Assembly: GCF_030373225.1 (NCBI RefSeq)
Contig: NZ_JAUCZG010000017.1
Span: forward strand, 1 to 64,000
DNA: 64,000 nt
Reading direction: 5' to 3'
From: Hydrogenophaga sp.
Lineage (GTDB): Bacteria; Pseudomonadota; Gammaproteobacteria; Burkholderiales; Burkholderiaceae_C
In this document: positions 31,019-43,598 of the stretch, one piece after another
Layout: the number at the start of each line of letters is the position of its first letter
How positions within the stretch are numbered: position 1 is the first letter of the stretch
The notes under the pieces: model-generated
What the model saw: the letters and a program-made list of their open reading frames with translations, nothing else
Databases searched by the model: none
Told to the model about the DNA's origin: nothing
Program-made: the position numbers and the translations under genes

Positions 31019-31664
31019 CATTCAACAGCCCGCTGAACAGCCGCCGTTCGCACTCGGGGTCGCTGCAGTTCTCGCAGGTCCAGCGGCCGGTGCCCGCCTC
31101 CAGCAACGGGTCGTGCGCCACCAGCGGGCGGCCGAGCAAGGAACCCACTGCCCGAAGCGCGTGCTGCAGTCGCGCTTGTGCAGAGCCGTAGACGGTCTGG
31201 AACGGGATGGCGGCCGACTGCAGTTCTCGCCGCAGCACGGCGTCGATATCGGCCCGCATGGCGGCGCTGTCGCGGAACAGGCCATCGGCCTGCCAGGGCA
31301 TGTCCAGGCCCATCAGCAGCGTGAGCTGGTAGCGGGCTTGCCGGGCCAGCGAAGGCGCGTGCAGCGAGCGGTCCTCGAACACGCGGTCGCTGTAGGCTGC
31401 GACCACCATCGCCGTGGTGTCGGCCACCACCACCTGAGCGCCACTGCTTGCGGCCTGGTCGATCAGGCGCGTTTGTTCATCGGCCACGCCCGCCTGCTCC
31501 AGCGCCGTGGGCGCGCGGCCGGCGCGTTCGCACCAGTCGCGCAGGTGCTCCGGCACCAGCGTGGCGCCGATGCCCAGGGTGTTGAGTTGACGGGTGAGGG
31601 CCTGGCCCAGTGTGGTCTTGCCGCTGGACTCGCCGCCGAGCAGCGCCACCGTCAAGGCCGCCAT
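31005..31664 (-). CDS. NadR-like P-loop ATPase/kinase
   Basis: The 219-residue protein has a Walker A motif (GGESSGKTTLGQAL, residues 10-17) and the layout of the AAA/NadR-type ribosylnicotinamide kinase domain (VPEHLRDWCERAGR, VVADTTAMVVAAY, LLMGLDMPWQADGLF). A nicotinamide-riboside kinase-like role is possible but not proven, and no NMN adenylyltransferase domain is present. Near the C-terminus CENCSDPEC forms a possible metal-binding Cys cluster. The final residues NARSG and the stop come from a palindromic repeat. ftsB lies four bases upstream on the same strand. Confidence 0.82.
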   Translation of the reverse strand: MAALTVALLGGESSGKTTLGQALTRQLNTLGIGATLVPEHLRDWCERAGRAPTALEQAGVADEQTRLIDQAASSGAQVVVADTTAMVVAAYSDRVFEDRSLHAPSLARQARYQLTLLMGLDMPWQADGLFRDSAAMRADIDAVLRRELQSAAIPFQTVYGSAQARLQHALRAVGSLLGRPLVAHDPLLEAGTGRWTCENCSDPECERRLFSGLLNARSG

Positions 31665-31668
31665 CGCC

Positions 31669-31953
31669 TCAGCGCTTGTTCTGCGCGATCTGCACGAAGA
31701 TTTCGTTGGGCTTGACCATGCCCAGCTCGGCGCGGGCGAGCTCCTCGACCATGTCCAGGCCTTCCCGCAGGTCTCGCACCTCGTTCACCAACTGGTCATT
31801 GCGCTGCTGCGCTTCCCGGTTGGCCAGGTCCTGGGCAGCCAGTTGCTGCTTCATGCTCGCCACCTGCGGCACACTGCCCCGCCCGAACCACAGCTGGGCA
31901 TGCAGCACCAGCAGCAGTCCGATCAGCAGGGCAGGGATGAGGCGGTTGGCCAT
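31669..31953 (-). CDS. ftsB: Cell division protein FtsB
   Basis: FtsB is a bitopic divisome protein that forms a complex with FtsL and FtsQ. The 94-residue product has a short cytoplasmic N-terminus, one membrane helix (about residues 5-22) and a periplasmic coiled coil (about 30-68) followed by ARAELGMVKPNEIFVQ, the conserved C-terminal segment. It sits directly after eno (two bases), the usual eno-ftsB order in proteobacteria. Confidence 0.93.
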   Translation of the reverse strand: MANRLIPALLIGLLLVLHAQLWFGRGSVPQVASMKQQLAAQDLANREAQQRNDQLVNEVRDLREGLDMVEELARAELGMVKPNEIFVQIAQNKR

Positions 31954-31955
31954 GG

Positions 31956-33257
<1,302 letters not shown>

Positions 33258-33283
33258 TCAAAAAACAAGAAAGTGAAAGGGTT

Positions 33284-34141
33284 TCAGGCGTTGAAATGGT
33301 CTTCGAGGAAGCCGTTTCTTTTGGTCACGGTGTCCAGCGCCAGCAGCGTTTCGAGCAGCGCTTTCATGTGCTTGAGCGGCACGGCGTTGGGGCCGTCGCT
33401 CATGGCTTTCGCGGGGTCGGGGTGGGTCTCCATGAACAGGCCGGCAACGCCCACGGCCACCGCCGCGCGCGCCAGCACCGGCACCATCTCGCGCTGACCG
33501 CCGCTGCTGGTGCCTTGCCCGCCGGGCAGCTGCACGCTGTGGGTGGCGTCGAAGACCACCGGCGCGCCGGTCTCGCGCATGATGGCCAGCGAGCGCATGT
33601 CGCTCACGAGGTTGTTGTAGCCAAAGCTGGCGCCGCGCTCGCAGGCGAGAAAATTGTCTTCGTTCAGGCCGGCTTCCTTCGCGGCCGCGCGCGCCTTGTC
33701 GATCACGTTCTTCATGTCGTGCGGCGCGAGAAACTGCCCCTTCTTGATGTTCACCGGCTTGCCGCTCTGCGCCACGGCGCGGATGAAATCGGTCTGGCGG
33801 CACAGGAAGGCGGGCGTCTGCAGCACGTCGCAGACCTTTGCTGCCTCGGCGATGTCGTCCTCGCTGTGCACGTCGGTGAGCACCGGCACGCCGAGTTCAC
33901 GTTTGACCTTGGCCAGGATCTCCAGGCCCTTGTCGCGGCCGGGGCCGCGGTAGGTGGTGCCGCTGCTGCGGTTGGCCTTGTCGAAACTGCTCTTGAAGAT
34001 GAACGGAATGCCAAGAGCGCCGGTGATGTCCTTCAGCTGCCCGGCCACGTCCATCTGCAGTTGCTCGGACTCGATCACGCAAGGGCCGGCGATGAGGAAG
34101 AAAGGCTGGTTCAGGCCGATGTCGAAGCCGCAAAGTTTCAT
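33284..34141 (-). CDS. kdsA: 3-deoxy-8-phosphooctulonate synthase KdsA
   Basis: KdsA condenses phosphoenolpyruvate with arabinose 5-phosphate to give KDO-8-phosphate for lipopolysaccharide. The 285-residue protein starts with [10 protein letters not shown] and shows [30 protein letters not shown] and [12 protein letters not shown], all typical of the family. It lies 13 bases from pyrG and 44 bases from eno on the same strand. Confidence 0.97.
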   Translation of the reverse strand: MKLCGFDIGLNQPFFLIAGPCVIESEQLQMDVAGQLKDITGALGIPFIFKSSFDKANRSSGTTYRGPGRDKGLEILAKVKRELGVPVLTDVHSEDDIAEAAKVCDVLQTPAFLCRQTDFIRAVAQSGKPVNIKKGQFLAPHDMKNVIDKARAAAKEAGLNEDNFLACERGASFGYNNLVSDMRSLAIMRETGAPVVFDATHSVQLPGGQGTSSGGQREMVPVLARAAVAVGVAGLFMETHPDPAKAMSDGPNAVPLKHMKALLETLLALDTVTKRNGFLEDHFNA

Positions 34142-34154
34142 GGGGTGGGCTCGG

Positions 34155-35872
<1,718 letters not shown>

Positions 35873-35924
35873 AATGCCGCCCCCCCACCGGTACCCGGCA
35901 GGGGTTCCGCGCCCCTCGGGCTGC

Positions 35925-35930
35925 TACATT
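35925..35930 (+). promoter_or_regulatory. -10 element of coaBC (leaderless)
   Basis: TACATT ends six bases before the ATG at 35937, with no Shine-Dalgarno sequence. Confidence 0.4.
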
Positions 35931-35936
35931 GCGCCC

Positions 35937-37163
35937 ATGAACGAACTCGCTGGAAAACACATCGTCCTGGGGCTCTCGGGGGGTATCGCCTGTTACAAGG
36001 CGGCAGAACTCTGCCGTGCGCTGGTCAAGGCGGGGGCCACCGTGCAGGTGGTCATGACCGAGGCGGCCGAGCAGTTCATGACCTCGGTGACGATGCAGGC
36101 GCTCTCGGGCCGCCAGGTCTTCACCTCGCAGTGGGATGCGCGCAGTGCCGGTGGCGCCGACAACAACATGCCCCACATCAACCTCAGCCGTGAGGCCGAC
36201 GCCATCCTCGTGGCCCCGGCCAGCGCCGACTTCATGGCCAAGCTGGTGCATGGTCGGGCCGACGACCTGCTCTCGCTGATGTGCCTGGCGCGCCCCATCG
36301 AGACGGTCCCGCTGATCCTGGCGCCGGCGATGAACCGTGAAATGTGGTCCCACCCGGCCACGCAGCGCAACATCGATCAGTTGCGGGCCGACGGCGCCAC
36401 CGTGCTCGACGTGGGCGTGGGTGAGCAGGCCTGCGGTGAAACCGGTGATGGCCGCATGCTCGAGCCGGACGAGCTGCTGTACGACCTGATCCGCTTTTTC
36501 AGCCCCAAGCTGCTGGCGGGCCAGCGGGTCCTGGTGAGCGCCGGCCCCACCTTCGAAGCCATCGATCCGGTGCGGGGTCTGACCAACCTCTCCAGCGGCA
36601 AGATGGGTTTTGCCATTGCGCGTGCCGCCCACGAGGCCGGCGCCCAGGTCACCCTGGTGGCCGGCCCGGTGGGACTGCCCACGCCGCGCGGTGTGGGGCG
36701 TGTCAACGTGAAGTCGGCGCTGAACATGCTCAAGACGGTGGACCTGCTGGCGCAAAGCGCCACCGTGTTCGTGTCCGCCGCGGCCGTGGCCGACTGGCGA
36801 CCGGCGCAGGCCATGGACCAGAAGATCAAGAAAGACGGTTCGGGTGAGGTGCCCACGCTGTCGTTTGTGGAGAACCCCGACATCCTGGCGGGCATCGCCG
36901 CCAGCCTGCGGGCACAGAGCGGCGCGCTGTACTGCGTGGGTTTCGCCGCCGAAAGCCAGGATCTGCTGGCGCATGCGCAGGCCAAGCGTGTGCGCAAGGG
37001 CGTGCCGCTGCTGGTGGGCAACATCGGTCCCGACACCTTCGGCCAGGACGACAACGCGCTGCTGCTGGTGGACGCGAACGGAACGCTCGAGCTGCCCCGG
37101 GCTTCCAAACTGGACCTGGCGCGCCAGCTGGTGGCGGAGATCGCGCGCCGCTTGCCCACCTGA
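35937..37163 (+). CDS. coaBC: Bifunctional phosphopantothenoylcysteine decarboxylase / synthetase CoaBC
   Basis: This enzyme makes 4'-phosphopantetheine for coenzyme A. The 408-residue product has the N-terminal flavin decarboxylase CoaC ([23 protein letters not shown]) and the C-terminal CTP-dependent ligase CoaB ([21 protein letters not shown], then [13 protein letters not shown]). I used the ATG at 35937 rather than the open frame from 35874, because the extra 21 residues are outside the family and a TACATT element ends six bases before this ATG. The gene diverges from pyrG. Confidence 0.97.
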   Translation: MNELAGKHIVLGLSGGIACYKAAELCRALVKAGATVQVVMTEAAEQFMTSVTMQALSGRQVFTSQWDARSAGGADNNMPHINLSREADAILVAPASADFMAKLVHGRADDLLSLMCLARPIETVPLILAPAMNREMWSHPATQRNIDQLRADGATVLDVGVGEQACGETGDGRMLEPDELLYDLIRFFSPKLLAGQRVLVSAGPTFEAIDPVRGLTNLSSGKMGFAIARAAHEAGAQVTLVAGPVGLPTPRGVGRVNVKSALNMLKTVDLLAQSATVFVSAAAVADWRPAQAMDQKIKKDGSGEVPTLSFVENPDILAGIAASLRAQSGALYCVGFAAESQDLLAHAQAKRVRKGVPLLVGNIGPDTFGQDDNALLLVDANGTLELPRASKLDLARQLVAEIARRLPT

Positions 37164-37179
37164 ACGAGCGCGGGGCTCC

Positions 37180-38307
37180 TCAGTCCCACCAGGGCAGCAG
37201 CCGCTTCATGGCTGCCACTTCGCCGCAGTGGTCGGGCGCGTAGCCCGGCAGGCTCGCCAGCATGTCGTGCCAGTCGCGGCTGCGCAGGCGTTGCAGCAGG
37301 CGCTGCACGGCGGCTTGCTCCAGTGCCGTCTTCAGGCACACCAGCAGGTAGCGCTCTTCGGTGAGCGCCACGAAGCCCAATCCCTGGTTGCGCGCGGCGT
37401 ATTCGGTGCCCAGCCCCACGTCGGCCGAACCGCTGGCCACCGCTTGCGCCACCGCGGCGTGTGAACTCTCCACATGATCGAAGCCGCTGATGTCTTCGGG
37501 CATCAGCAGCGCCTGCGTGAGCAGTTCGTCGAGCAGCAGGCGGGTGCCGGTGCCCAGCGCCCGGTTGACGAAGCGGGCCTGCAGGCGCGCCACGTCGCCC
37601 ATGGTGTTCAAGCGCAGCGGATTGCCGGGAGCCACCATCAGGCCCTGGGCGCGGCGGGCAAAACCGATGATCTTGTGCAGGCCGGGCTTGAGCAGCGGGC
37701 GGTAGGTGCGCGCGCTCTGGCTGCCCGAGGCGGCAAACGGCTGGGCATGAAAGCCGGCGATCGCGCAGCGGCCTTCGTTGAGCGCACGGATCGCATCCAC
37801 GCTGCCGCAGAAGCGAAGGTCGAGGTGCAGGCGGCCCGAGTGCTGGCCGCCCGGTGCGGCACTGGCGGTGAATTCCTGCAGGGCACCCAGGGCGTGATCG
37901 TGACTGGCGTAGATGGTGAGCAACTCGCTGTCGGCCTCGTCGCCGGCGTCGTCGAAGGCACGTGAGAACGCACGCTCCAGTTCGGCGCGCAGCCCTTCGA
38001 TCTGTGGTTTCAGACGCGCCTGCGCCAGGCGCTCGGCCATCAGCAGGCGTTCTCCGAACGGCGTCAGGCGCGCGGCCTGACCGCGTTCCCAGAACAGCAG
38101 CGCCTGGCCCAGGGCCGCTTCCCAGTCCTTGAGCTGCCCCCAGACGTGGCGGTACGACAGACCGAGCTGGCGCGCAGCGGCCGAAATGGAGCCGCTGGTG
38201 TGCACGGCCTGCAGCACGTCCATCATCGGGTTGCGCAACAGCGCATGGCCGCCGGACCGACCCGGTGCACGGTTGGCGAACGCGTACGACAACTCGATCT
38301 GTTTCAT
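37180..38307 (-). CDS. ModE-type HTH regulator with periplasmic-binding-like domain, probable tungstate/molybdate regulator
   Basis: The 375-residue protein has an N-terminal LysR/ModE-type winged helix (about residues 25-90; [28 protein letters not shown]). Its C-terminal domain (about 150-345) looks like the PBP-like substrate-binding domain found fused to such helices near tungstate and molybdate transport genes. It diverges from tupBCA and most likely regulates it, with an oxyanion or a related ligand bound in the C-terminal domain. It differs from the true ModE at 49361, which carries Mop/TOBE-type domains instead. Two different sensors of this kind in one island suggest separate tungstate and molybdate circuits. 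Confidence 0.85.
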   Translation of the reverse strand: MKQIELSYAFANRAPGRSGGHALLRNPMMDVLQAVHTSGSISAAARQLGLSYRHVWGQLKDWEAALGQALLFWERGQAARLTPFGERLLMAERLAQARLKPQIEGLRAELERAFSRAFDDAGDEADSELLTIYASHDHALGALQEFTASAAPGGQHSGRLHLDLRFCGSVDAIRALNEGRCAIAGFHAQPFAASGSQSARTYRPLLKPGLHKIIGFARRAQGLMVAPGNPLRLNTMGDVARLQARFVNRALGTGTRLLLDELLTQALLMPEDISGFDHVESSHAAVAQAVASGSADVGLGTEYAARNQGLGFVALTEERYLLVCLKTALEQAAVQRLLQRLRSRDWHDMLASLPGYAPDHCGEVAAMKRLLPWWD

Positions 38308-38384
38308 GGACCGCGAGTGTGCCCCAAGCGCACCAGACCCCTGTCAGCACCGCCGCAGCAAGGGCTGCATCGTATGCAAAGACT

Positions 38385-38410
38385 TGCCTATGCACGGCGA
38401 TTCATACCGC
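38385..38410 (+). promoter_or_regulatory. Operator-like motif upstream of tupB
   Basis: TGCCTATGCAC is followed after seven bases by CATA. The 11-base core and the CATA at identical spacing are shared with the motif upstream of aorA (51449-51474), where the element is a perfect inverted repeat. Here the right half-site (CATACCGC) is degenerate. The motif ends 35 bp before the tupB start at 38446. It is the best candidate binding site for the divergent regulator. Confidence 0.55.
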
Positions 38411-38445
38411 GTCAGTACGTAGCTGCCCAGGGGAGTATTGCCCCT

Positions 38446-39198
38446 ATGCTCAGCGCCCACATGAACACCTTTTCCGACAGCGTCACCACCGCATTGCAGC
38501 TGGTGGTCTCGGGTGATCCGGGCCTGTGGTCGGTGGTCAGCCGGTCCCTGGCCGTGAGTGCCACCGCGTGTTTGCTGGCGTGTGGCCTGGGTCTGGTGCT
38601 CGGCGCGTGGCTGGCGGTCGCGAGGTTTCCCGGGCGCGGCATCGTGCTCACCCTGCTCAACACCTTCCTGGCCGTGCCCTCGGTGGTGGTCGGTCTGGTC
38701 ATCTATCTGCTGCTGTCGCGCTCGGGCCCGCTGGGCTTTCTCGGCTGGCTGTTCAGTTTCCAGGCCATGGTGCTCGCGCAGGCCTGCCTGGTGCTGCCGC
38801 TGGTCACGGCGCTCACGCGCCAGGTGGTGGAGGACGCCGACCGCAGCCATGGCGAGCAGCTCTCCTCGCTGGGTGCCGGGCCGGTGCTGCGCAGCCTGCT
38901 GCTGGCCTGGGACGACCGCTACGCCCTCGTCACCGTGCTGCTCACGGCGTTTGGCCGGGCCGTGTCCGAGGTGGGCGCGGTGATGATCGTGGGCGGCAAC
39001 ATCGAGGGGTTCACCCGCGTCATGACGACCGCCATCGCGCTGGAAACCAGCAAGGGCGACCTGCCGCTTGCGCTGGGCCTCGGGCTGGTGCTGCTGGGCG
39101 TGGTGCTGGTGCTCAATGCCATGGTGTCGCTGCTGAGCCGCTGGCGTGAGCGCGCCGACAGCGCCGATGCCACCCGCTTGACGCTGGTGACGCCATGA
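38446..39198 (+). CDS. tupB: Tungstate ABC transporter permease TupB
   Basis: The 250-residue membrane protein is the permease of a TupABC-type importer. It has about five to six transmembrane helices and the EAA-type loop SSLGAGPVLRSLLLAWDDRY before SEVGAVMIVGGNIEG, which is characteristic of TupB and separates it from ModB. A GGGGAG sequence sits about ten bases before the ATG at 38446. An alternative ATG at 38461 would remove five residues. It is the first gene of tupB-tupC-tupA, and its stop overlaps tupC as ATGA. Confidence 0.92.
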   Translation: MLSAHMNTFSDSVTTALQLVVSGDPGLWSVVSRSLAVSATACLLACGLGLVLGAWLAVARFPGRGIVLTLLNTFLAVPSVVVGLVIYLLLSRSGPLGFLGWLFSFQAMVLAQACLVLPLVTALTRQVVEDADRSHGEQLSSLGAGPVLRSLLLAWDDRYALVTVLLTAFGRAVSEVGAVMIVGGNIEGFTRVMTTAIALETSKGDLPLALGLGLVLLGVVLVLNAMVSLLSRWRERADSADATRLTLVTP

Positions 39199-39959
39199 GT
39201 GGACTGCCTGTGAATGCGGTGGTGCCCGCGGTGTGTTTTGACCTGCGCAACGTGCAGGTGCACCTGGGCCCGGCTGGCCGGCTGCATGCCCTGAGCGACA
39301 TCTACCTGCGCATCCAGGCCGGCGAGCGCGTGGCGCTGGTGGGCGCCAACGGCAGCGGAAAGAGCACATTGCTGCGCACGCTGCACGGCCTGCAGCGTGT
39401 CAGCGGTGGCGAGGTGCAGGCATCGCACCAGCAGCGCGTGGCCATGCTGTTCCAGCGGCCGCACATGCTGCGCCTGAGCGTGCGGCTCAACATCCAGCTC
39501 GGGCTCTGGCTCAAAGGTGTTGCATGGGGCGAGACCCGCGCGCTGGCGCTGGCCGCACTCGACCGTGTGGAGCTCGGACACATTGCCGAGCGCAATGCAC
39601 GCGCTCTCTCGGGCGGTCAGCAGCAGCGCGTGGCGCTGGCCCGCGCCTGGGCCCTGCGGCCCGACGTCTGGCTGCTCGACGAACCCACGGCCAGCCTGGA
39701 CCCGCACGCCAAACGCGAAGTGGAAGCGCAGATCGCCGAGTTCACGCTGGGCAGCCCACCAGCGGCTGGCGAGCGCCCGCCCACGCTGGTCTTCAGCAGC
39801 CACAACCTGGGCCAGGTCAAACGCCTGGCCAGCCGCGTGATCTACCTCGAGCAGGGGCGGCTGCTGGCCGACCTGCCGGTGGCCGATTTTTTCAACCACG
39901 ACCTGTTGCGGTCTCTGTGCCCGCAGGCCCATTTGTTTGTTCAAGGAGAAAGTTCGTGA
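39195..39959 (+). CDS. tupC: Tungstate ABC transporter ATP-binding protein TupC
   Basis: The 254-residue ATPase has Walker A GANGSGKSTLL, signature LSGGQQQRVALARA, Walker B VWLLDEPTAS and the switch His in FSSHNLGQVKRLA. It powers TupB. The gene overlaps tupB by four bases and is itself overlapped by the GTG of tupA, so the importer is translated as a tightly coupled unit. No regulatory TOBE/Mop domain is present, in contrast to ModC at 46756. Confidence 0.93.
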   Translation: MSGLPVNAVVPAVCFDLRNVQVHLGPAGRLHALSDIYLRIQAGERVALVGANGSGKSTLLRTLHGLQRVSGGEVQASHQQRVAMLFQRPHMLRLSVRLNIQLGLWLKGVAWGETRALALAALDRVELGHIAERNARALSGGQQQRVALARAWALRPDVWLLDEPTASLDPHAKREVEAQIAEFTLGSPPAAGERPPTLVFSSHNLGQVKRLASRVIYLEQGRLLADLPVADFFNHDLLRSLCPQAHLFVQGESS

Positions 39960-40768
39960 ATGCATTCCGCCGCCTGACCCTCGCCGCCGCCCTCGGTACC
40001 GCCTTGCTCGCCAGTGCCGGCGCCATGGCCCAGAGCATCGTGGTGGCCTCCACCACGTCCACCGAACAGTCGGGGCTGTTCTCGTTCCTGTTGCCCGAAT
40101 TCAAGAAGGTCAGCGGCATCGATGTGAAGGTGGTCGCACTGGGCACCGGCCAGGCCATCGACATGGCGCGCCGCGGAGACGCCGACGTGCTCTTCGTGCA
40201 CGACAAGGTGGCCGAAGAGAAATTTGTGGCCGACGGCTTTGCCGCCAAGCGCCAGGAGGTCATGTACAACGACTTCGTGCTGATCGGCCCCAAGGCCGAT
40301 CCGGCCGGCACCAAGGGCAGCGACATCGTGGCCGCCATGAAGAAGGTGGCCAGCGCCAACGCGCCGTTCATCTCGCGCGGCGACAAGAGCGGCACGCACG
40401 CGGCCGAGCTGCGCTTCTGGAAGATGACCGACACCGATGCCAACAAGGGCACCGGCTACAAGGAATGCGGCTGCGGCATGGGCCCGGCGCTCAACATCGC
40501 CTCCAGCGCCGGGGCCTATGTGCTCGCCGACCGCGGCACCTGGCTCAACTTCAAGAACCGTGCCGACCTTGCGGTGCTGGTCGAGGGCGACAAACGCCTG
40601 TTCAACCAGTACGGCGTGATGTTGGTCAGCGCTGCCAAACACCCCCAGGTGAAGACGGCTGAAGGCCAGAAGTTCGTGGACTGGGTCACCGGCCCGGCCG
40701 GTCAGGCCGCGATCGCCGGCTACAAGATCGGTGGCGAACAACTCTTTTTCCCGAACGCCTCGAAGTGA
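39956..40768 (+). CDS. tupA: Tungstate-binding periplasmic protein TupA
   Basis: The 270-residue receptor has a signal peptide (about residues 1-25, ending AMAQ). The mature part starts with the TupA hallmark STTSTEQSGLFSFLLPEF, whose TTST-type loop contacts the oxyanion. GDADVLFVHD and FISRGDKSGTH are further ligand-site segments. TupA proteins bind tungstate far more tightly than molybdate. The start is GTG at 39956 behind AAGGAGAA, overlapping the tupC stop. The downstream ModA-like gene starts inside its stop codon. Confidence 0.93.
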   Translation: MNAFRRLTLAAALGTALLASAGAMAQSIVVASTTSTEQSGLFSFLLPEFKKVSGIDVKVVALGTGQAIDMARRGDADVLFVHDKVAEEKFVADGFAAKRQEVMYNDFVLIGPKADPAGTKGSDIVAAMKKVASANAPFISRGDKSGTHAAELRFWKMTDTDANKGTGYKECGCGMGPALNIASSAGAYVLADRGTWLNFKNRADLAVLVEGDKRLFNQYGVMLVSAAKHPQVKTAEGQKFVDWVTGPAGQAAIAGYKIGGEQLFFPNASK

Positions 40769-41568
40769 AGACCCCTCTGATGGTCATCGCGCTCGCTGCG
40801 CTGGCGGGTTGCGCCACGCCTGAGGCTCCCGTCATGCAAGAACCCCTGCAGGTCTACGCCGCTGGCAGTCTGCGCGAGGTGTTGACCGAGATCGCGCGCG
40901 ATCACGAGGCGCGCACCGGCCAGAAGATCGCGCTGACCTTCGGCGCTTCGGGCCTGCTGCGCGAGCGCATTGAAAAAGGCGAGGGCGCGCAGGTGTTTGC
41001 CTCGGCCGACAACCAGCACCCGCAGCGCCTGGCCGCCGCGGGTGGCTGGGCGCCGCCCACCGTGTTCGTGCGCAACAGCCTGTGCGCGCTCACGCAGGCG
41101 GGGACGAACGCCACGCCGCAGAACCTGCTGGAGACCATGCTCAACCCGGCGGTGAAGCTCGGCACCTCCACACCCAAGGCCGATCCTTCGGGCGACTACG
41201 CCTGGGAGCTGTTCCGCAAGGCCGAGACGGTGCGTGCCGGCTCGTATGCCGCGCTCGACGCCAAGGCGCTCAAGCTCACCGGCGGCCCCGACTCGCCCAA
41301 GCCGCCCGCCGGTCGGGGCACTTACGCCTGGGTCATGGACCAGGGCCAGGCCGACGTGTTTCTCACCTACTGCACCAACGCTGTGGCCTCACAAAAAGAG
41401 GTGCCGCGCCTGAAGGTGGTGCAGGTGCCCTCCACCCTGCAGGTGGGTGCGGCCTACGGCCTCACCGTGCGGCGCGGTGCGCCCGCATCGGCCGAGGCCT
41501 TTGCCAAGGCCTTGCTGGCACCCGCCGCGCAGGCCACATTGGCGCGCTACGGCTTTGGCCAGCCTTGA
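40765..41568 (+). CDS. ModA-like molybdate/tungstate-binding lipoprotein
   Basis: The 267-residue product looks like a ModA-type extracytoplasmic binding protein: LQVYAAGSLREVLTEIA at the start of the mature domain, FGASGLLRERIEKGEGAQVFASAD in the middle, and TYCTNAV near the end. It carries a lipoprotein signal with the lipobox LAGC (lipidated Cys16), unlike the soluble ModA at 48540. The start is GTG at 40765, overlapping the tupA stop. It is the second binding protein in this operon and precedes a third, so two or three receptors are made for two permeases. Confidence 0.87.
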   Translation: MKTPLMVIALAALAGCATPEAPVMQEPLQVYAAGSLREVLTEIARDHEARTGQKIALTFGASGLLRERIEKGEGAQVFASADNQHPQRLAAAGGWAPPTVFVRNSLCALTQAGTNATPQNLLETMLNPAVKLGTSTPKADPSGDYAWELFRKAETVRAGSYAALDAKALKLTGGPDSPKPPAGRGTYAWVMDQGQADVFLTYCTNAVASQKEVPRLKVVQVPSTLQVGAAYGLTVRRGAPASAEAFAKALLAPAAQATLARYGFGQP

Positions 41569-42595
41569 AGATCCGGGTCTGCGCCGACGCGATCTGCTGA
41601 TCGCGTCGGGCGCGCTCGCTGGCCTGCCGGCGTGGGCGCAAACGCGCAGCATCACCGACGGCGCGGGCCGCCGCGTGAACGTGCCCGCAAAGGTGCAGCG
41701 CATCTTCCCCGCCGGCCCGCCCGCCGCCATCTGGCTCTACACGCTCGCGCCCGACGCGCTCATCGGCTGGCCGCGCGCCAACCGCGGGCCCGAACTCGAA
41801 TTCCTGTTGCCCGGCATCGGCAACCGGCCCGAGGTGGGACGTCTCACCGGGCGCGGCAACACCACCAACCTTGAACAGCTGCTGCTGAGCAAGCCCGACC
41901 TGATCGTGGACGCGGGCTCGACCCGCCAGACCTTCGTCGAACTGGCCGATCGGGTGCAGGCGCAGACCGGCATTCCCTACGCGCTGCTCGACGGCCGGCT
42001 GGAAGCCACGGCGCCCGGCTACATGTTGCTCGGCGAACTCACCGGCCGGCAGGAGCGCGCAGCGCTTCTGGCGAAGTACGCCGCCGACACCTTGCGCACC
42101 GTGCGCGAGCGGGTTGCCCGCGCATCGGAGCAGCCCCGCGTGTACTACGCGCGCGGCCCCGAAGGCCTGGAGACGGGCCTGGGCGGATCCATCAATGTGG
42201 AGATGTTCGAGGCCATGGGCATCCGCCACGAGGCCGCGGGCCTGCAGGGCGGCCTGGCCCGGGTGTCCATGGAGCAGGTGCTGGCCTGGGACCCGGAGGT
42301 CATCGTCACCATCGACCAGACGTTTTCGCAGACCGTGCGCAGCAACCCGCTGTGGCGCAGTGTGAGCGCCTTGAAAACCGGGCGCGTGCACCTCTCGCCC
42401 AAGCTGCCCTTCGGCTGGATCGACTTTCCCCCCAGCGTCAACCGCCTGCCCGGCCTGTGGTGGCTGGGCAGCAAGGTGTTTCCGGCGCTGTTTCCCGAGG
42501 ACCTGTCGGTGATCACGCGCGAGTTCCACCAGCTGTTTTATCAAGTCGATCTGAGCCCCACGCAGGTTCAACGCGTGCTGGCAGGCCGGGACTGA
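41555..42595 (+). CDS. FecB/BtuF/MolA-type periplasmic binding protein
   Basis: The product of about 346 residues is a class III periplasmic-binding fold (VPAKVQRIFPAGPPAA, NTTNLEQLLLSKPDLIVDAG, WDPEVIVTID). The N-terminus RRRDLLIASGALAGLPAWAQ looks like an export signal, possibly Tat. Relatives bind iron-siderophores, cobalamin or, as MolA, molybdate and tungstate. The setting favours an oxyanion. The start is uncertain: TTG at 41555 overlaps the ModA-like gene, CTG at 41579 is an alternative, and no ATG or GTG is available near the signal peptide. Confidence 0.85.
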   Translation: MASLEDPGLRRRDLLIASGALAGLPAWAQTRSITDGAGRRVNVPAKVQRIFPAGPPAAIWLYTLAPDALIGWPRANRGPELEFLLPGIGNRPEVGRLTGRGNTTNLEQLLLSKPDLIVDAGSTRQTFVELADRVQAQTGIPYALLDGRLEATAPGYMLLGELTGRQERAALLAKYAADTLRTVRERVARASEQPRVYYARGPEGLETGLGGSINVEMFEAMGIRHEAAGLQGGLARVSMEQVLAWDPEVIVTIDQTFSQTVRSNPLWRSVSALKTGRVHLSPKLPFGWIDFPPSVNRLPGLWWLGSKVFPALFPEDLSVITREFHQLFYQVDLSPTQVQRVLAGRD

Positions 42596-42599
42596 GCCC

Positions 42600-43598
42600 A
42601 TGCGCGGCGGTGCCTTCTGGGCGGTGGGCGTGCTGCTCGCGGGTGTGCTGGTGGCGTTCACCCAGGGCCGAACGCCGATTGCGCTGAGCGACCTGTGGCA
42701 GCTCGTGTGGACTGTGCTGCAGGGTGCGCCCGCGCCCAACGAGCAGATGCAGACCATCGTGTGGCAGATCCGCGCTCCGCGCGTGCTGGCTGCGGTGGCG
42801 GTGGGGGCGGCGCTGGCGGTGGCCGGAGCGGCATTCCAGGGCCTGTTTCGCAACCCGCTGGTCTCGCCCGACATCCTCGGGGCATCGGCCGGTGCAGCGC
42901 TGGGCGCGGTGCTCGGCATCTTTTTTTCGTTCGGCGTGTTCGGCATCCAGATGGCGGCCTTCGCCGGTGGCCTGCTGGCCGTGGCGCTGGTGTACGGCGT
43001 GGGTTCCACCGTGCGTCACGGTGACCCGGTGCTGGTGCTGCTGCTCGCGGGCATCGTCATCGGCTCGCTGCTGGGTGCGGGCATCGGCATGGTCAAGGTG
43101 CTGGCCGACCCCTACAACCAGCTGCCCGCCATCACGTTCTGGTTGCTCGGCAGCCTGGCCTCCGCGCACGCCGACGATCTGCCCTCGCTCATCGCACCGG
43201 TGGCCATCGGCACGGTGGTGCTCTTGCTGCTGCGCTGGCGCATGGACGTGATGTCGCTGCCCGAAGAAGAGGCCCGCTCGCTGGGCGCGCGCACCACCGC
43301 TTTGCGTCTGCTCATCGTGGCTGCGGCCACGCTGGTCACCGCCGCGAGCGTGGCGGCCGCCGGCATCGTGGGCTGGGTCGGGCTGGTGGTGCCGCACCTG
43401 GCGCGTTTCCTCGTGGGGCCGTCGTTCGTGCGCCTGCTGCCCACCTCGGCGGTGCTGGGTGGCGGGCTGCTGCTGTTCATCGACACACTGGCGCGCACGC
43501 TCGCGCCGGTGGAGGTTCCTTTGGGCATCCTCACCGCGCTCATCGGCTCGCCGTTTTTCATCGTGCTGTTGCGCCGTGCATCCAGAGGTTGGACATGA
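42600..43598 (+). CDS. FecCD/MolB-type ABC transporter permease
   Basis: The 332-residue membrane protein has about ten transmembrane helices and FecCD-family signatures: RAPRVLAAVAVGAALAVAGA, FRNPLVSPDILGASAGA and GWVGLVVPHLARFLVGP. It pairs with the ATPase that follows (overlap of four bases) and the binding protein before it (four-base gap). Members transport siderophores, cobalamin or, as HI1471 (MolB), molybdate and tungstate. The genome position inside the tungsten/molybdenum island makes the MolB-type role the best inference. Confidence 0.9.
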   Translation: MRGGAFWAVGVLLAGVLVAFTQGRTPIALSDLWQLVWTVLQGAPAPNEQMQTIVWQIRAPRVLAAVAVGAALAVAGAAFQGLFRNPLVSPDILGASAGAALGAVLGIFFSFGVFGIQMAAFAGGLLAVALVYGVGSTVRHGDPVLVLLLAGIVIGSLLGAGIGMVKVLADPYNQLPAITFWLLGSLASAHADDLPSLIAPVAIGTVVLLLLRWRMDVMSLPEEEARSLGARTTALRLLIVAAATLVTAASVAAAGIVGWVGLVVPHLARFLVGPSFVRLLPTSAVLGGGLLLFIDTLARTLAPVEVPLGILTALIGSPFFIVLLRRASRGWT

